Assembly (NCBI GenBank): GCA_009760855.2
Contig: WPIO01000212.1
Coordinates: 215,001-279,000 of the forward strand
Origin: Cristatella mucedo
Taxonomy: Eukaryota > Bryozoa > Phylactolaemata > Cristatellidae
DNA length: 64,000 nt
Reading direction: 5' to 3'
Shown here: in pieces, positions 48,708 to 61,747 of the stretch
Layout of the letters: each line of letters begins with the position of its first letter
Numbering within the stretch: position 1 is the first letter of the stretch
Notes under the pieces: model-generated
What the model was told of the DNA's origin: nothing
What the model saw: only the letters and a program-made list of their open reading frames with translations
Database searches by the model: none
Position numbers and translations under genes: made by a program

Positions 48708-50572
48708 CTCAGAACTGTCCGGCGCACACTGTGAGGGCTTCGGCAAAATGCTGCTGCTGCACGCTGATATTCGCTTGGCTTGCTTTGCAAAGTCTCTCTG
48801 AAGCAAGCATACTCATACCCCCAATCGGCCGAAAAAAGATATGTGCAGCTCCACTTGCTGTCGCTCTGTGAGGCCACGAGGCAGATGAAGCAACGATGCA
48901 CTGATAGGATGGTACTGACCACGTGTGGCGGAGCCAGGGGGCACACGGGGGGGGGGGCCCATTTCCCCCTCCTGCAGCACAGAAGGCACCCACCGGCACC
49001 AACGACGAAATTATGTCTCACTTCCACTCAGTTAGCAGTCGCTGAGTTAGTGCCGAATAAACGCTATGAGTTTGCACAATAATTTTTTATAATTATTGCA
49101 GTCTAGCCCCACGTACAGGAAAATCGTTTAGGTCTTGCCGCCCAACCTTAAAATCGTGCAGGTCTGGCTCCCTAGATAAAAATCCTGGCTCGAAATCACT
49201 GGTAACGGGAAAGCAGCAACATCAGCTCCTTCCACGTGTACAGTTAACATTCGGCTTCCATGTTATGTACTCTGTTTCCAAGTATAATAGCTTTATAATC
49301 TTCGAATGCTCGCGACCCCTGTCTTTTTAAGGTACACCCGTTTACTTACCATCCCTATAGTGGAAGGCAGCGACCTTGACCGAGCAAACAGCCTTGCAAC
49401 GATATATGCTGATCGTGCATACCTGAGATATCACACAAGAAACAAGCAATAGTTTTGAAACAGGGTACGTTGAATTGTGTTGACCTCCCTTGCACACCGG
49501 GAGGGAGCAGCCTGGGTTACCGAGCAACCACGTGGTGCTGAACCGTTTAACCTGCTAAATCCTAGCTAGAGTGCAACAGTGCTGGAAGCTGGAAGTAATT
49601 TTTGAGTTACTGTAGCCATTAGGAACCTACTGTGTCATGATATACAATTTAGTGGGGGGGGAGTAGCAGAAGTGGTGTTAGTCTGTAGCCTGCATTAGGT
49701 GGGGGAGCAGATATTGGCTGCTCTCTGTCAGCACCCTACGGCAGCCAGCAGACAGCCGTGCAGCATAATTGCAGGGCAGTGCACTCCCTGACCCCCTCCA
49801 AAGCCCGATGGTGATATATATTTCATCAAGGACTGCTTGGCAGGCATAGGGTCTGTTGGCCTATCCACTGAAGTATTCGATAGATCCCGGCGACAGAGTA
49901 CAACCTTTTTATGTTTTTTTTTTTTGAAGGGCCACAAGCTGTAGGCTCAGCCAACGACGGTGGAATTGATTAGCTTCTAATAGGCTACACAGGATCTGGG
50001 TCGGACTACAGCCCACAGAAGTGCAACAGCCGAGACCTCGGCAGGAGCTCTCCTGTGAGGGAGGATTCACCTCGGGGCATCGACATAGCTTGTAGCCTGC
50101 CTACCTGTCTACTGCTGCTGCTGCAGTGCGGCAACAAAGGTGAACTGCCAGCACAGCATCTTAACGGCTGACTGCCGTGCTCTGCCAATACCACCTCCAA
50201 TCCAGCAACCATAGTCAGTGCCAAAGTGCCCATCGATATGGCAACCGTAGATTCAAACGACCCATTCAGGTTTCTCCTGATAGTGCTTGCCTAAGGATTT
50301 TGGGTCACCGTCCCCAAAAAATATCATGCATTTACTTAGACAGATGATGTCAGGCAGGCCAATTTACTTTGGTTTTTAGTTCTGGATTATTGTAGTGTCA
50401 CTGTGCATTTACATTGGTCGAATCAAGTATTTTTCGGTGAGAATCCGTAGGATACATCAATTCTCAGGGGTATGGCATGACCTCCTAGAATCCAAAGAGT
50501 GCATGTCCATAGAGAGAAAAGAAAGCGGTCCCCACGGTGAAAGATGCAGAGGTAAAAGACGCCACGCCACAT
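48708..50572. other. No gene recognised (intronic)
   Basis: A G run is at 48949..48957. Frames are short and without motifs. Confidence 0.45.
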
Positions 50573-50847
<275 letters not shown>

Positions 50848-50926
50848 GGGTCATCGGCATTTAGTCTTCCTGGGACACTTTCGACGACGGAGGGAGAGCT
50901 GAAACCTCTAGGTCTCAGCAGCTCAG

Positions 50927-51003
<77 letters not shown>

Positions 51004-51067
51004 TCTCTTTCTCTCTCTCTCTCTCACTGTCTTCTGCTCACTGTGTCTCTCCCTCTCCCTCTCTCTC
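50927..51067. repeat. (CT)n tract with CTTT variants
   Basis: CT dinucleotides with several ctttct interruptions, 80 bases after the CA tract. Confidence 0.95.
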
Positions 51068-51260
51068 GCCACTGACGTCTAGTATCGCATGCTGTCAACT
51101 GTCACCACGCTATAGACGGTTGACAGATTTACCAGAATCGAGCTGACAGAAAATTCAGGGAGCACCTCAGACCAATATGAACGCGTGCATCGTGGGTTGT
51201 ACTTGCCTACCTCAAGTGATTTGCTTGCTGACCTCTGATGCCCGGCACCCAAAATAAGAA

Positions 51261-51436
51261 TACTAGCTGATTTAAAAGCCTCTTTTGTATAGCAATAGAG
51301 GAGCCTTTTACGGCTATCACCACCGCTTGCAGCGGCGACAAAGGATCGCCCACCGGCAAGAATCGAACCCACGACCTCGGTCACGAGATCACACAAAGCA
51401 GCCACATTACCCAGTGTGCCATCATAATCGGCTCAC
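51261..51436 (-). mobile_element. SINE-A copy (intronic)
   Basis: Tail tactagctgatttaaaagc, body, box-B-like gggttcgattcttgc, head gagccgattatgatggcac with a 4-base insertion. Confidence 0.9.
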
Positions 51437-52288
51437 ATAACTCCAAAAGAAGTGGAAAGACGGTTGTTTTTTTTCTTGCAGGAGTTCATCATCTAGAAAA
51501 ACCTCGGGCGATTCATGGGGCGGAGGGTCGGCTGCTCAGCCCTGGTCTGCACCTAATGAGCCGTGCAAGATATAGGGCTACCTTTTAACGACAGGATCAG
51601 CGTTTGCAGCACAGCACCAAAGCTCGTGATCCCAGTCCAGAGCAATCCTCACAGGATCAAGGGAGGATAACAGGTCATCAATTTGTCCACCATCAACCCT
51701 CGAGCACCAAAACAGCAATTCCTTATGACACGAGGGTTCAGAAGCTCGAGTATTACGAGTGCATGTTTACCTTCAGCTCCATCCGAAAGGAATTGTGGCA
51801 AGCCGCAATACTGCATAACAGGTGTTGAAAGTGATGGCCGAGTGCTGCTGTCGTTACCAGCTGCATCTGGAACGATGCAATGGCAAACTCACTCAGCCGT
51901 GTCTAAGCACGAGCAAGCTTGAAGTCTATTTAAAGTTACAACAGCTACCGGGAAGCCAAGTTCAGTTGCTCCACAAGAGGGTGGGGGCGCAACAGTTCTT
52001 TCAGAATGGTCAGCACTGGCAGCAGCAATTGCCAAACGACCCAAAAAGATGAATCCAACCATCTTCGTAGAGCGAGAGCAGAATTCATGAACCGAACGTG
52101 TGCAGTTTCCAATCACGGAGGAAGAACCCGACGGCCCTTTAATTCAAGCGCATGCACCAAGAACTCATAACATCTGTTTTGGCCGGACGATGCTGAATGT
52201 TGAATGTTGAATGCTGAACAGCAAAATACTTGCAAAAGTTTTAGATTGCAGCTGGGATTGCTGGGACTTGAGCTGACGACAAGGTGGT
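51437..52288. other. No gene recognised (intronic)
   Basis: Unique sequence with short frames. A gttgaatgttgaatgctgaa run is at 52197..52217. Confidence 0.45.
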
Positions 52289-52448
52289 GCTCTCCAAGCT
52301 GAGCAACTGCTCTGAGGGCTGAGCAATTGCTCTGAAAGCTGACCAATTGCTCTGCAAGCTGAGCAATCGCCCTGCAAGCTGACCAATTGCTCTGCAAGCT
52401 GACCAATTGCTCTGCAAGCTGACCAATTGCTCTGCAAGCTGACCAATA
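52289..52448. repeat. 20 bp minisatellite, 8 copies
   Basis: Unit gctctgcaagctgaccaatt. The last four copies are nearly identical and the first four vary. The minus frame gives QLAEQLVSLQSNWSACRAI-like repeats, which are not taken as a protein. Confidence 0.96.
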
Positions 52449-52654
52449 GCTGGCCCTGGATCCACTAGGTAGGCAATCAATTTTTGCATGCATTGATGAC
52501 TTACGCACCAATAGTACAGCTGTTGGGCCTAAAACACAACACACAGCCTAGGTATCGTCACTAGCATAGTGCTACACTAGGTTGGGGCATACTTAAGTGA
52601 GACATGTCAAACTGCACATGTAAATGCCTGCCTTTCTGTTGTCCAGGGGACCCT

Positions 52655-53600
52655 TCAAGTGCACGTGCTTCCTCGAAGCTCTCGGTCTTACGCCTCTTCT
52701 TTTCACTGTCTACACACTTTCCTGGCCAATGTCATGGATAATCAAATACTGCTAGCTTTCATTTCTAAGCCCAAGACACTCATCTCAACCAATCCTTTGA
52801 CATCTGAGTCTTGCTCTTATCCGACTCATTTAATTCCTTGCAGCCTACGATGACATCTGCACTTGAAGGGTCACTTACTTCATGAAAGCTTAACGATGAT
52901 AAGACCAACATAATAGCTATGGGAAAGCCTTGTGACAGGATCAAGTTGGAAGACCTCATCCTAAATATTGGTTAAGTCTAGCATTACTCTAGTAACGTCT
53001 GCCTGTAAGCTGGTCATGCTGTTCCATGACAACTAGTCATTGGGTGGGCAGCTTGCCTCCACTGCTGTCGGCCGACTTTCAGCTGAGGTCATAATCAAAA
53101 CCAGGACCTGCTTAAAAAACATTACGACACCTAAACTAGTTTGCACATTTAGGACACAGCATCTTGATCATTGCAATTCTCGTTATTTAAAACTACTGGC
53201 CTGTGTCCTTAAATGTCTGCAACTGGTATAGAACGCAGCAGTTCGGCTGGTATGTATAATGTCAAAGCCACAGCTGCCACATCATACCAATTCTCTTTCA
53301 GTGGCTAGCTATCGTGCATCGAATCGACTTCAAGATCCTCAGTCAGGCTTACAGATGGCTTCACTTGCTTGGACCAACAAACCTTTACGACCACCTCACT
53401 CCTTCCGGTGTCACGTGCTCTCTCTCTCTCTTTTTCTCTCTCCACCCACGGATCCTCGGCGTTCCTTCATCTACCCTGCACCTTGCACTAAAATGAAATC
53501 TTTTGGTAATCGGATATTCGGTTCTTTCACCCCAAGAGTCCATTTCTTGCTTCTTGCTTCTTGCGTTGCATTATACATCATTTAGGGACCAGCTAAATGT
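52655..53600 (+). mobile_element. LINE-A-related copy, old
   Basis: Plus-strand fragments in order: LLFTVYTLS-like region after the GS-L-G motif (near 52670), KLNDDKTNIIAMG (52890), KLVCTFRTQHLDHCNS (53130), a QLV*NAAVRLV-like stretch (53225), RIDFKILSQAYRWLHLL (53316), and FGNRIFGSFTPRV (53500). It is more diverged than other LINE-A copies and may be a separate subfamily. Confidence 0.75.
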
Positions 53601-53677
53601 GCAACTGTACCACTCAGCTTCCTCTGTGCTCTGTTTAACCTGCCTTTTTTGTACCCGTGAGCTCTTGGCGCTTACCA

Positions 53678-53721
53678 GTGCACGATTCAGAGCAGATTAT
53701 AATCTGCTCTGAATCGTGCAC
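53678..53721. repeat. 44 bp perfect palindrome, no spacer
   Basis: 22-base arms beginning gtgcacgattcagagcagat meet directly at tta/taa. Every base pairs. Confidence 0.97.
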
Positions 53722-53726
53722 ATCAT

Positions 53727-53818
53727 CACAAAAAGATACCCGGGCCAACTGTTAGTAGGACCCCATTAACAATTATTGATGTGGCCATACTAACAGGTGG
53801 CCTGGGTGTCTTTTTGTG
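53727..53818. repeat. Foldback with 31 bp inverted repeats, MITE-like
   Basis: cacaaaaagatacccgggcc plus aactgttagta at 53727..53757 is the inverted copy of 53788..53818, matching at 28 of 31 bases, with a 30-base centre. It starts five bases after the palindrome. Confidence 0.9.
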
Positions 53819-54231
53819 AGCTTTTGCATGCTTTTCAAACTATGATACCGCGCATGATTATCCTTTCGTTATTGATGCACTTGAGGTCAGTTATACAGGG
53901 CCGGATTGAGACTGGTTTACTCAGCATGCTATTTAAAAAAGAACATTATTACCGTTATCAAAACCGACTTAGCAGTCGATGTCTGCGCATGCATAACAGC
54001 AGAAAGAATACATGACAGCCCAGCAACCGGCAGCTTCTGCAAACCCTAGTGAGGACATTACTTGACTCCGATATAATAATCATGCTGCTACACTAGCTAG
54101 GTTTGGGTTTTTGATGGCCACGCATGTATGTAGCTGGCACAAGCTGGTAGAAGCTGCTTCCCAATAATCCATAAATTACCCTGCTTATGACTGTGGAAGA
54201 CGTTGCATGTCACTTTAAGTACAGCATTTAT
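53819..54231. other. No gene recognised (intronic)
   Basis: The first 30 bases (gagcttttgcatgcttttc) resemble part of a LINE-type 3' UTR also seen near 57042. Otherwise unique. Confidence 0.45.
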
Positions 54232-54374
54232 ACCTAGCTGAACTGCTGCACCAGTTTCAACCTCCTCGTACCTCAATGGACAATAAATTAGCTGGTCCAT
54301 ATCCATGCTTAAAGGCCGTCGGCGACAGAAGCTTTTGTTCTGCAGGTTCTAGACTGTGGAACTCACTTCCACGA

Positions 54375-54450
54375 TGCTTTGCAGCAAATGTAAAGTGCTT
54401 ATGAAGAGACTGAGTTCTCTGAGGGTGCTACATCAAACGCACGATTATTA
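54375..54450 (+). mobile_element. LINE-A 3' tail, severely 5'-truncated, nested in LINE-B
   Basis: tttgcagcaaatgtaaagtg with gagactgagttctctgaggg and the remains of an (ATT)n tail. Only about 75 bases of the element were inserted. Confidence 0.85.
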
Positions 54451-54930
<480 letters not shown>

Positions 54931-55137
54931 CTTAGGAAACGACAACTGCTCTCCTGCTGCCTACTGCGGCACATCCTTTTCATCCTCAACTTCTTCCGTG
55001 CTACCGACTTGCTCGATGGCCTGACTCCTGACTCACAGCTATGCTCATGACTTTCTCTCTAGGCTGCGTGAGATGAAGACTGTTGACTACCATATGCGTA
55101 CCATAAGCAGCTTAATAAAAATAACAATAATAATAAT

Positions 55138-55200
55138 AATACATTTGTATACCGACCTAGGAAAATTAGTCTCTTTCTAGGCACTTTGCATATGCTAGGC
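55138..55200 (-). mobile_element. LINE-A or SINE-B tail fragment
   Basis: (ATA)n then catttgtataccgacctagg, then tagtctctttctaggcactt, is the shared LINE-A/SINE-B 3' end in reverse. Too short to say which. Confidence 0.7.
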
Positions 55201-55289
55201 TTCGATTGGCTAGCGTGACCTAGGCGATGATTAGACAGCCGATGGCTTCGAGCTGCTGCTGCTGCTGCACCAGCACATGGCTCCCTTAC

Positions 55290-55443
55290 CTCCTGAGTTG
55301 CTGCTGCTGCTGGAGCTGCCGATGCCAGCTACGAGAATCAGAATGGTGGTCAGCGCTGCACTGGCTGCCCTTGCTGCAGACAGCTGAGGCTTGGTCCATC
55401 GAAAAGGCAGCTCCGACAGCAACCGCACGCCGATGGACCTCAT
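55290..55443 (-). CDS. PXYLP1-like gene, first coding exon (signal anchor)
   Basis: ATG at 55443..55441 (purine at -3) opens 51 codons and one extra base, then a donor reading gag|GTAAGG. The product starts MRSIGVRLLSELPFRW, basic and short, and then has a hydrophobic stretch ASAALTTILILVAGIG at about residues 32-47, followed by Ser-rich SSSSSSNSG. This is the layout of a type II Golgi membrane protein, as expected for PXYLP1. The extra base completes a Gly codon with the first two bases of the exon at 47489, giving G-G-H-S-P before the RHG motif. An in-frame ATG farther upstream (55644) would lengthen the tail by 67 residues, but the shorter start suits a signal anchor better. The link to the catalytic exon is inferred from strand, order, phase and topology. 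The family's N-terminus is poorly conserved, so sequence similarity cannot confirm it. Confidence 0.5.
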
Positions 55444-56843
55444 AGCCGGCGGCTGTCCGGCGCTGCAATGGCAACGCGAGAAGAGGCTACATATACTCTG
55501 AATCGGCGTGCCGGCAAAGAGGAGGCTGCCGTGGCTCGTACCACGTGCGGTCAGATAGGCCAGGGGTGCGGCAGTGGCGGTACAGCGATGACGTGCCGGG
55601 CACGATCCAAAGCTTCGAGCAATCGTCTGCTGGGTACGGCGCATTCAGTTAAAAAAACAATCGGGTGGTGCAGCTAGTCTATGAATGGAGGAGCCGAGTG
55701 ATGGCTGGATCTCAAGATCTCGGAGTTTCACTCTCTATGTGGTTATCAGCAAGGGCACATCCCAGAACACCAGTAAGCCAGAAGCGTGACCTGTCTACGC
55801 GAATTTCAGATCAACCATGTGGGCAGGCATCCACTGCACACATTCACCTCACATCGTAGAGGCCCGGCAGCTTTCTTCGGCACACCTGCCACAACTGAGT
55901 AAGAGCAGTCGAGTCTTGAGAGATCGAGGGAGTTAGTGAGACCTCGAGCAATACCCCAAGCATGTGCATATATCAAACTTGATGAGTAGCTCTGGAGATA
56001 GTCCTATGAATACAGCCCTTTAAAACGTCAAAAGGCCATCAAAGAAAACATCGAAATTACGGGCATTCTCCTTAAAACGTTGCAGATGCGAGCCAAACGT
56101 TCTTGTTTTCCAATGAGGAGTGGTCTGTATTGCTAACTCAAATTTGAAGGCTTTATCGTTACAGGTGCACTCGTCAACTCATAAAGCCAACTAAGGTTAT
56201 AGACTTAACAGGGCCGGTCTTTGCGATGAAGGAGTGAGTTGGCAGAAGCAAGCTTATATACACGCTGTATTAAGGACGACCATCCATCGCCTGTCTGATA
56301 TAAATGAATAAATGGCTCAAGTGCATAAAACTTTGCCATGCCTTATGCTGTCAATTGCGCACACATAAACAAACGAGAGTACACGCATATGTGCGCACAA
56401 ATATATTCACATTTTTTCTCTCATCCAATCAGCTACCTTGCCGATTGCCGGCAGCCCGTCTCAGACTCGGTCACGGCGTGGAACTGGCTGCTGCCACCTG
56501 ATGGCATTTGCTGCAACAGCAAATTATGCCCAGCACTTTTGCAAGAAAATTCTCTGGGTGCTAATACGCACTTGAGACATGCAGCCAGTACAGCAGAAAA
56601 CACACCGACAGGCAAGGAGGGGGCGCAAGCTTTTTTCAATATCCAAGAGATCTGAAAATCCGAGAATCCAACGCTCAGTCCTTGCATTGTGAATAAAGCC
56701 TGCCCCAAACTTTTTAAAGCCAAAAGCAAAGAAGAAAAAGGCTGTATCTATGTCTGCCTCTATGCTTCCGTCTCCTTCTCTATGTCGTTTTCTCTCTCCG
56801 ACCCTCTCTCTCTTTCCTGGCTTCAGTAATCACCTGCATTAAC
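55444..56843. other. Upstream flank of the phosphatase gene; no other gene recognised
   Basis: Minus-strand promoter and 5' UTR would lie here, but I see no TATA box or other promoter element that I would defend. Confidence 0.4.
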
Positions 56844-56913
56844 TTTGCATTATTTTAGTCAACTAAAGTTTTGGTCAATTTGCATTATTTTAGTCAACTA
56901 AAGTTCTGGTCAA
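56844..56913. repeat. 35 bp tandem duplication
   Basis: tttgcattattttagtcaac followed by taaagttttggtcaa, repeated with one change. Confidence 0.95.
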
Positions 56914-57175
56914 CTCGGCTTTCCCTGTGCCCCAGTGAACACGCTTCCTTCTTTGTGTGCTTTGCATGCTTGCCTGGGCATGATTCAGTGCATGTTACTA
57001 ACCAGGGTTCGCCCAACTAAGTGTAACCCTGAATGTCCTTTTATGTGCTTTTGCATGCTGGCCTAAGAATGATACTTCAAGGAGTCTTGCATGCTTGCCT
57101 GAGTATCACACTTTGCAAGTCATTAACCCTTGGTTATTGCTTCACTTACAGTGACTTGTACAGCACTCGAAAAGA

Positions 57176-57227
57176 GCTCTCTCTCTCTCCCTCTCTCTTT
57201 CTGTCTCTATCTGTATCCCTCCTCCCT

Positions 57228-57276
<49 letters not shown>
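57176..57276. repeat. (CT)n tract with CCT variants
   Basis: CT run interrupted by tccctcctccctccctc at about 57217..57235. Confidence 0.95.
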
Positions 57277-57279
<3 letters not shown>

Positions 57280-57390
57280 AAGCTCTCTCTGTTCCACCTA
57301 CTGCCACCTCAATGCAAGAAAGCCTATAGCAGTCAGCAGTTGGACAAGTTACGTCTGTGCCCATCTGAACCATATCATACATACACGCAT

Positions 57391-57392
<2 letters not shown>

Positions 57393-57458
<66 letters not shown>

Positions 57459-57469
57459 CTGTGTATATG

Positions 57470-57532
<63 letters not shown>
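57393..57532. repeat. (CA)n followed by (TA)n
   Basis: 60 bases of CA, a short linker (tatacctgtgtatatgtat), then TA dinucleotides. The linker acctgtgtg/acctgtgta recurs after the TA run. Confidence 0.95.
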
Positions 57533-57536
<4 letters not shown>

Positions 57537-57574
57537 GTGTGTGTCTTTATTACATATACACCCAGCATCGAGCC

Positions 57575-57810
57575 CTAAGGTAACCCATTTTTAGAGGTTC
57601 TTCGGATGATCTTTATCTGTTCACATCAGTACTCTGAAGTCTCCCACTGAGATAGAAGCTGAACCACTGCAGAGCAGTGCCAGTGATGCCCAGGCGAGAT
57701 GAGAGGCGCTCTAGAAGAACTTTGTGATCGATAGTTTCAAAAGCTGCCGAAAGATCGAAGAAAACAAGCAGAGGGAATACTACCTAAGTCGGCATTCCTT
57801 AGTCTGCATT
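57575..57810 (-). mobile_element. LINE-A fragment (RT palm)
   Basis: Reverse complement encoding the stretch from AFETIDHKV (near 57735) to LQWFSFYLSGR and SEEPLKMGY. Both ends are truncated. Confidence 0.85.
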
Positions 57811-58297
<487 letters not shown>

Positions 58298-58574
58298 CCA
58301 GTACAGCTGCTGCAAGGGATGAGCTACCTGCTGTCATTCAACGCCACCAGCCATCAAAAGTAGGCTAGGTGAACTGCAAGCTTACAGTAGCAGCACAGCA
58401 CGGCTCGCGATGATTGGCAGGCTGCCTTCTGGTCTCGGTCGCAGTACAGCTGAAACACTTTCCTCGGCGATCGTTGGGTGATCGTTTTCGGTCACTCAGC
58501 CAGCGAGCAAAAACTTTCCGGCCATTTTGCCAATGTTTCTTAGTACCTGTAAGCAATTGCAGCACCGTGTCTGT

Positions 58575-59742
58575 GGCAAATGAACGCTTGCCTTAAAGAC
58601 ATTCGATCCTGGATGTTGGCAAAATTCCTTAAGCTTAACGAGGCTAGAATGGAACTGCTACTAATAGGATACCCCCAGGCGTGTGGCTGGACTAGAAAAC
58701 TTTGCTCTTCTAATAGGTGATGCAGTAGTTCGACCACCACATTGTGCTCGAAATTTAGGTATCGTCTTTGAAAGCTGCCAACATTTTGAACGTTTCATTA
58801 AGAAGACTGCATCCACAGCTAGCCATCAACATCCGATCTCAATCTATGGATAGGGACTGTCTACCACGGCAGCCTAATAGAAAATTTCAACTAGCACCTC
58901 GGTTCTGTCTCGGCTAGATTATTACAATTCCATTTGGGCAGTGGTACCAAACAAGCCACTAGGCCATTTCAGCAGGTGATAAATTTGGCATTTAAGAATA
59001 GTTAAAAACAACCTAGAAGTTTGACCGTGTGTCTCCTGTACTGAAGCAGCTTAGATGGCTTCAGGTTGATCGAAGGGTATAGAGTAAAGTTCTTTCGCTG
59101 ACCCACAAGACCTGCCACGGTTTGGCTCCTTCAGCTGTGATGGCTCACTAGGTAAGGCGGTTGCTTTTCACGACATCGGTCCCGAGGTCGTGGATTCAAA
59201 TCCTGCGGTGGGCAATCCTTTATTGCCACTGCAAGCAGTGGTGATAGCCGTAAAGGCTCTTCTGTCGCTATACAATAGAGGCTGTTAAATCAGCGAGTAT
59301 TTTTCGTACCTAGCCAAACTGCTGCACTAGTCCCAGCCTCCTCGAGCCCTCATGTCCTGGTCAGGACAATACAATACCCGTTCCGTTCCGTTCCTTCGTT
59401 TAAAGACCGTTGGCCACCGAAGCTTTCCTTCCGTATGTCCTAGACTATGAAACTCACTTCCACAGTTCTTATGCAACGACATCTATTCTCCTGCTGCCGA
59501 CAGAGGCGCATCCTTTCCATCCGTCCAAACTTCCGTGCTACTCGCTATCTCAACCGCTCTCCTGACTCAGCTACGTTTCCCACTTTCTCTTAGTTGCATG
59601 AGATGGAAGATTGCTGGCTACTGAATGAGTACCGAGAGCGTCCTTAGGCTTTGAGTTTGCTATACAAAGCTCTCCTGTGTAACACCTGCATAGTCTTTGT
59701 GGCTTTGAGGAGTTACAGACGGAGATAGATAGCATTACATTA
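58575..59742 (+). mobile_element. LINE-B copy carrying SINE-A, longest of its family
   Basis: Starts in the RT C-terminal half (IRSWMLAKFLKLNEARMELL, near 58600), continues through many stops to the 3' UTR (cagtctttgtggctttgagg) and ends gagatagatagcattacatt ac. SINE-A interrupts it at 59134..59304, between ggctccttca and gtacctagcc. Confidence 0.85.
59134..59304 (+). mobile_element. SINE-A copy in LINE-B (plus orientation)
   Basis: Reference-quality plus-strand copy. Head gctgtgatggctcactaggt, aaggcggttgcttttcacga, a variable-arm-like tcggtcccgaggtc, box-B-like ggattcaaatcc, body gcagtggtgatagccgtaaa, tail gaggctgttaaatcagcgag with tattttt. Confidence 0.92.
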
Positions 59743-59747
59743 CTTCC

Positions 59748-59965
<218 letters not shown>

Positions 59966-60185
59966 TGGGCAAAAGTTTCAGAACAAGCGCTCCTTTCTAA
60001 AGCTCCAAGGCAAGACCTCGTTCGCAGACAGATGCATAGCTCAGTCAAAGCGGCTAGATGAGCTGCATAGGGGAAAACGAGAGAAGACTCTGCTCAATCT
60101 ACAGTCCCTGCCCCCCATTGCTAGCGCCAGTCTGCTTGCTCATAGGATGAAAAGTTGAATATTATTATTAATAAGCATAGCAATA
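59966..60185. other. No gene recognised
   Basis: Short spacer before the nested LINE-A locus. Confidence 0.5.
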
Positions 60186-60722
60186 ATAACTCATTTGCAT
60201 AGTTCCCTCAGAGAACTTAATTACTTTCTGGGCATTTCACATATGCCATAAAGAAAGTATGATCAATGGTTAGCAGTAACATGTACAATGTTAACAAGCA
60301 TAGAATAGTTAGGGTGACATGCAGTATCAACATGTAAATGAGGTTAGTGGCAGCATGCAGTGTCAGCACCCACGAGCACGTAAAGGAAAAATCACAAGGA
60401 CACATATATGCTGTCAAAAACAAGTGCCTTTTAACTTCTGTTTATATGTTGCCATGTGCGGAGAGGAGTGTCAGTCGGAAGTGAGCTCCAGGCTTTGAGA
60501 TCATAAGAACTGATGGCACGGTCTCCAAACGATTCGAGGTTCGTACGAAGTGTAGCTAACTGATCTGATTAAGAAAAGTATGTGGTACGGTGCCTAGCCT
60601 GGGTGGGGAATAGTTTTGATGGTAGTTCTGATTGCACAGATCGGCAGACCAGCAAGCAGAGAATCACTGAAGTGGAGACGGGATGTCACAGATGCATGGA
60701 TCAATTTAGATGCAGTATCCCT

Positions 60723-61421
60723 CGACGTATCCATCTCGACTTCTACAACTCACTGCTTACTGGCCTACCGGCATGTGCGATCAGGCGATTGCAGCTGGTG
60801 CAAAACTCCGCAGCTAGGCTTGTCTGTCGTGAGCGTCGCAGTTGCCACATTACTCCACTTCTCGCCGACCTGCACTGGCTACCAGTCAAGCAACGAATTG
60901 ACTTCAAGGTTTTGTCGCTCACTTAGAGGTCACTTCATTCTTTGGCTCCAGCCTATCTCTCAGATATACTACCCCATCAGGCCAAGCATCGTACCACCGG
61001 CTTTTCGGAATCCAGCAGTCTACAAATACCTCGTACAAACCTCAAATCCTTTGGAGACCGTGCATTTAGTTCGTATGCTCCCAAAGCCTGGAACTCCCTC
61101 CCGACCTGCGTCGGAACATCCACTGATTTGAACACATTTAAAAAGAACTTAAAAACACACCTATTTAGGACAGCATTTAGTGGGTCCCTGTGATTCGTCC
61201 TTGATGTGCTTATGCGTGCTGACACTGTGCATGCTGCCACTAACCACATTTGCATGCTGACCCTGTGCATGTCACCCCTAACCATATTATTCATTTTGTT
61301 TGTTTATCAAGCTTAATATTAGTTACCATTCAATTGCATTTCCCTTTGCAGCAAATGTAAAGCGCCTAGAGAGAGATTGAGTTCTCTGAGGGCGCTTTAT
61401 TAAGTGCATTATTATTATTAT
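60723..61421 (+). mobile_element. Nested LINE-A insertion 1
   Basis: 5'-truncated plus-strand copy from cgacgtatccatctcgactt to the (ATT)n tail. Target duplication tatccct at 60716..60722 and 61422..61428. It encodes the C-terminal RT region (QLVQNSAARLVCRERRS, DLHWLPVKQRIDFKVLSL) with one frameshift at tagaggtc, so it looks fairly young. Confidence 0.93.
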
Positions 61422-61747
61422 TATCCCTGTCTAAGCAAGCCCGAATTTTAGAAATGGCATGGAGCTGAAAATAGGCAGCTGATGTGGTCGTCTAGTGAAA
61501 GGTCACTTCGGAACAGGACAACTAGGTTTCGTGCAGATTCAACAGGAGCTATGCTGGCAGAGCCAAAATTTTTTTAGCATTGACCTTTCCAATTTCCGAG
61601 TCACACATTTGTTTGTCCTTTGTAAGTCAAATTTATTGTCATTTAATTTGAGAAAGTTTGCTGCCAGCCATGTTCGGATGTCAGCAATACATGCGGCAAG
61701 GGAATTGACAGAATTCGACATGCTGGATGGCTGGGAGGGATCAAAGC

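Noticed and set aside
52289-52448. CRISPR-like regular repeat
   Set aside because: Units are contiguous without spacers, a plain minisatellite.
60977-61294. Minus frame over nested LINE-A (and similar at 62059..62379, 16047..16388)
   Set aside because: These are antisense of the LINE-A C-terminal coding region and 3' UTR. The recurrence comes from the repeat family, not from a conserved gene.
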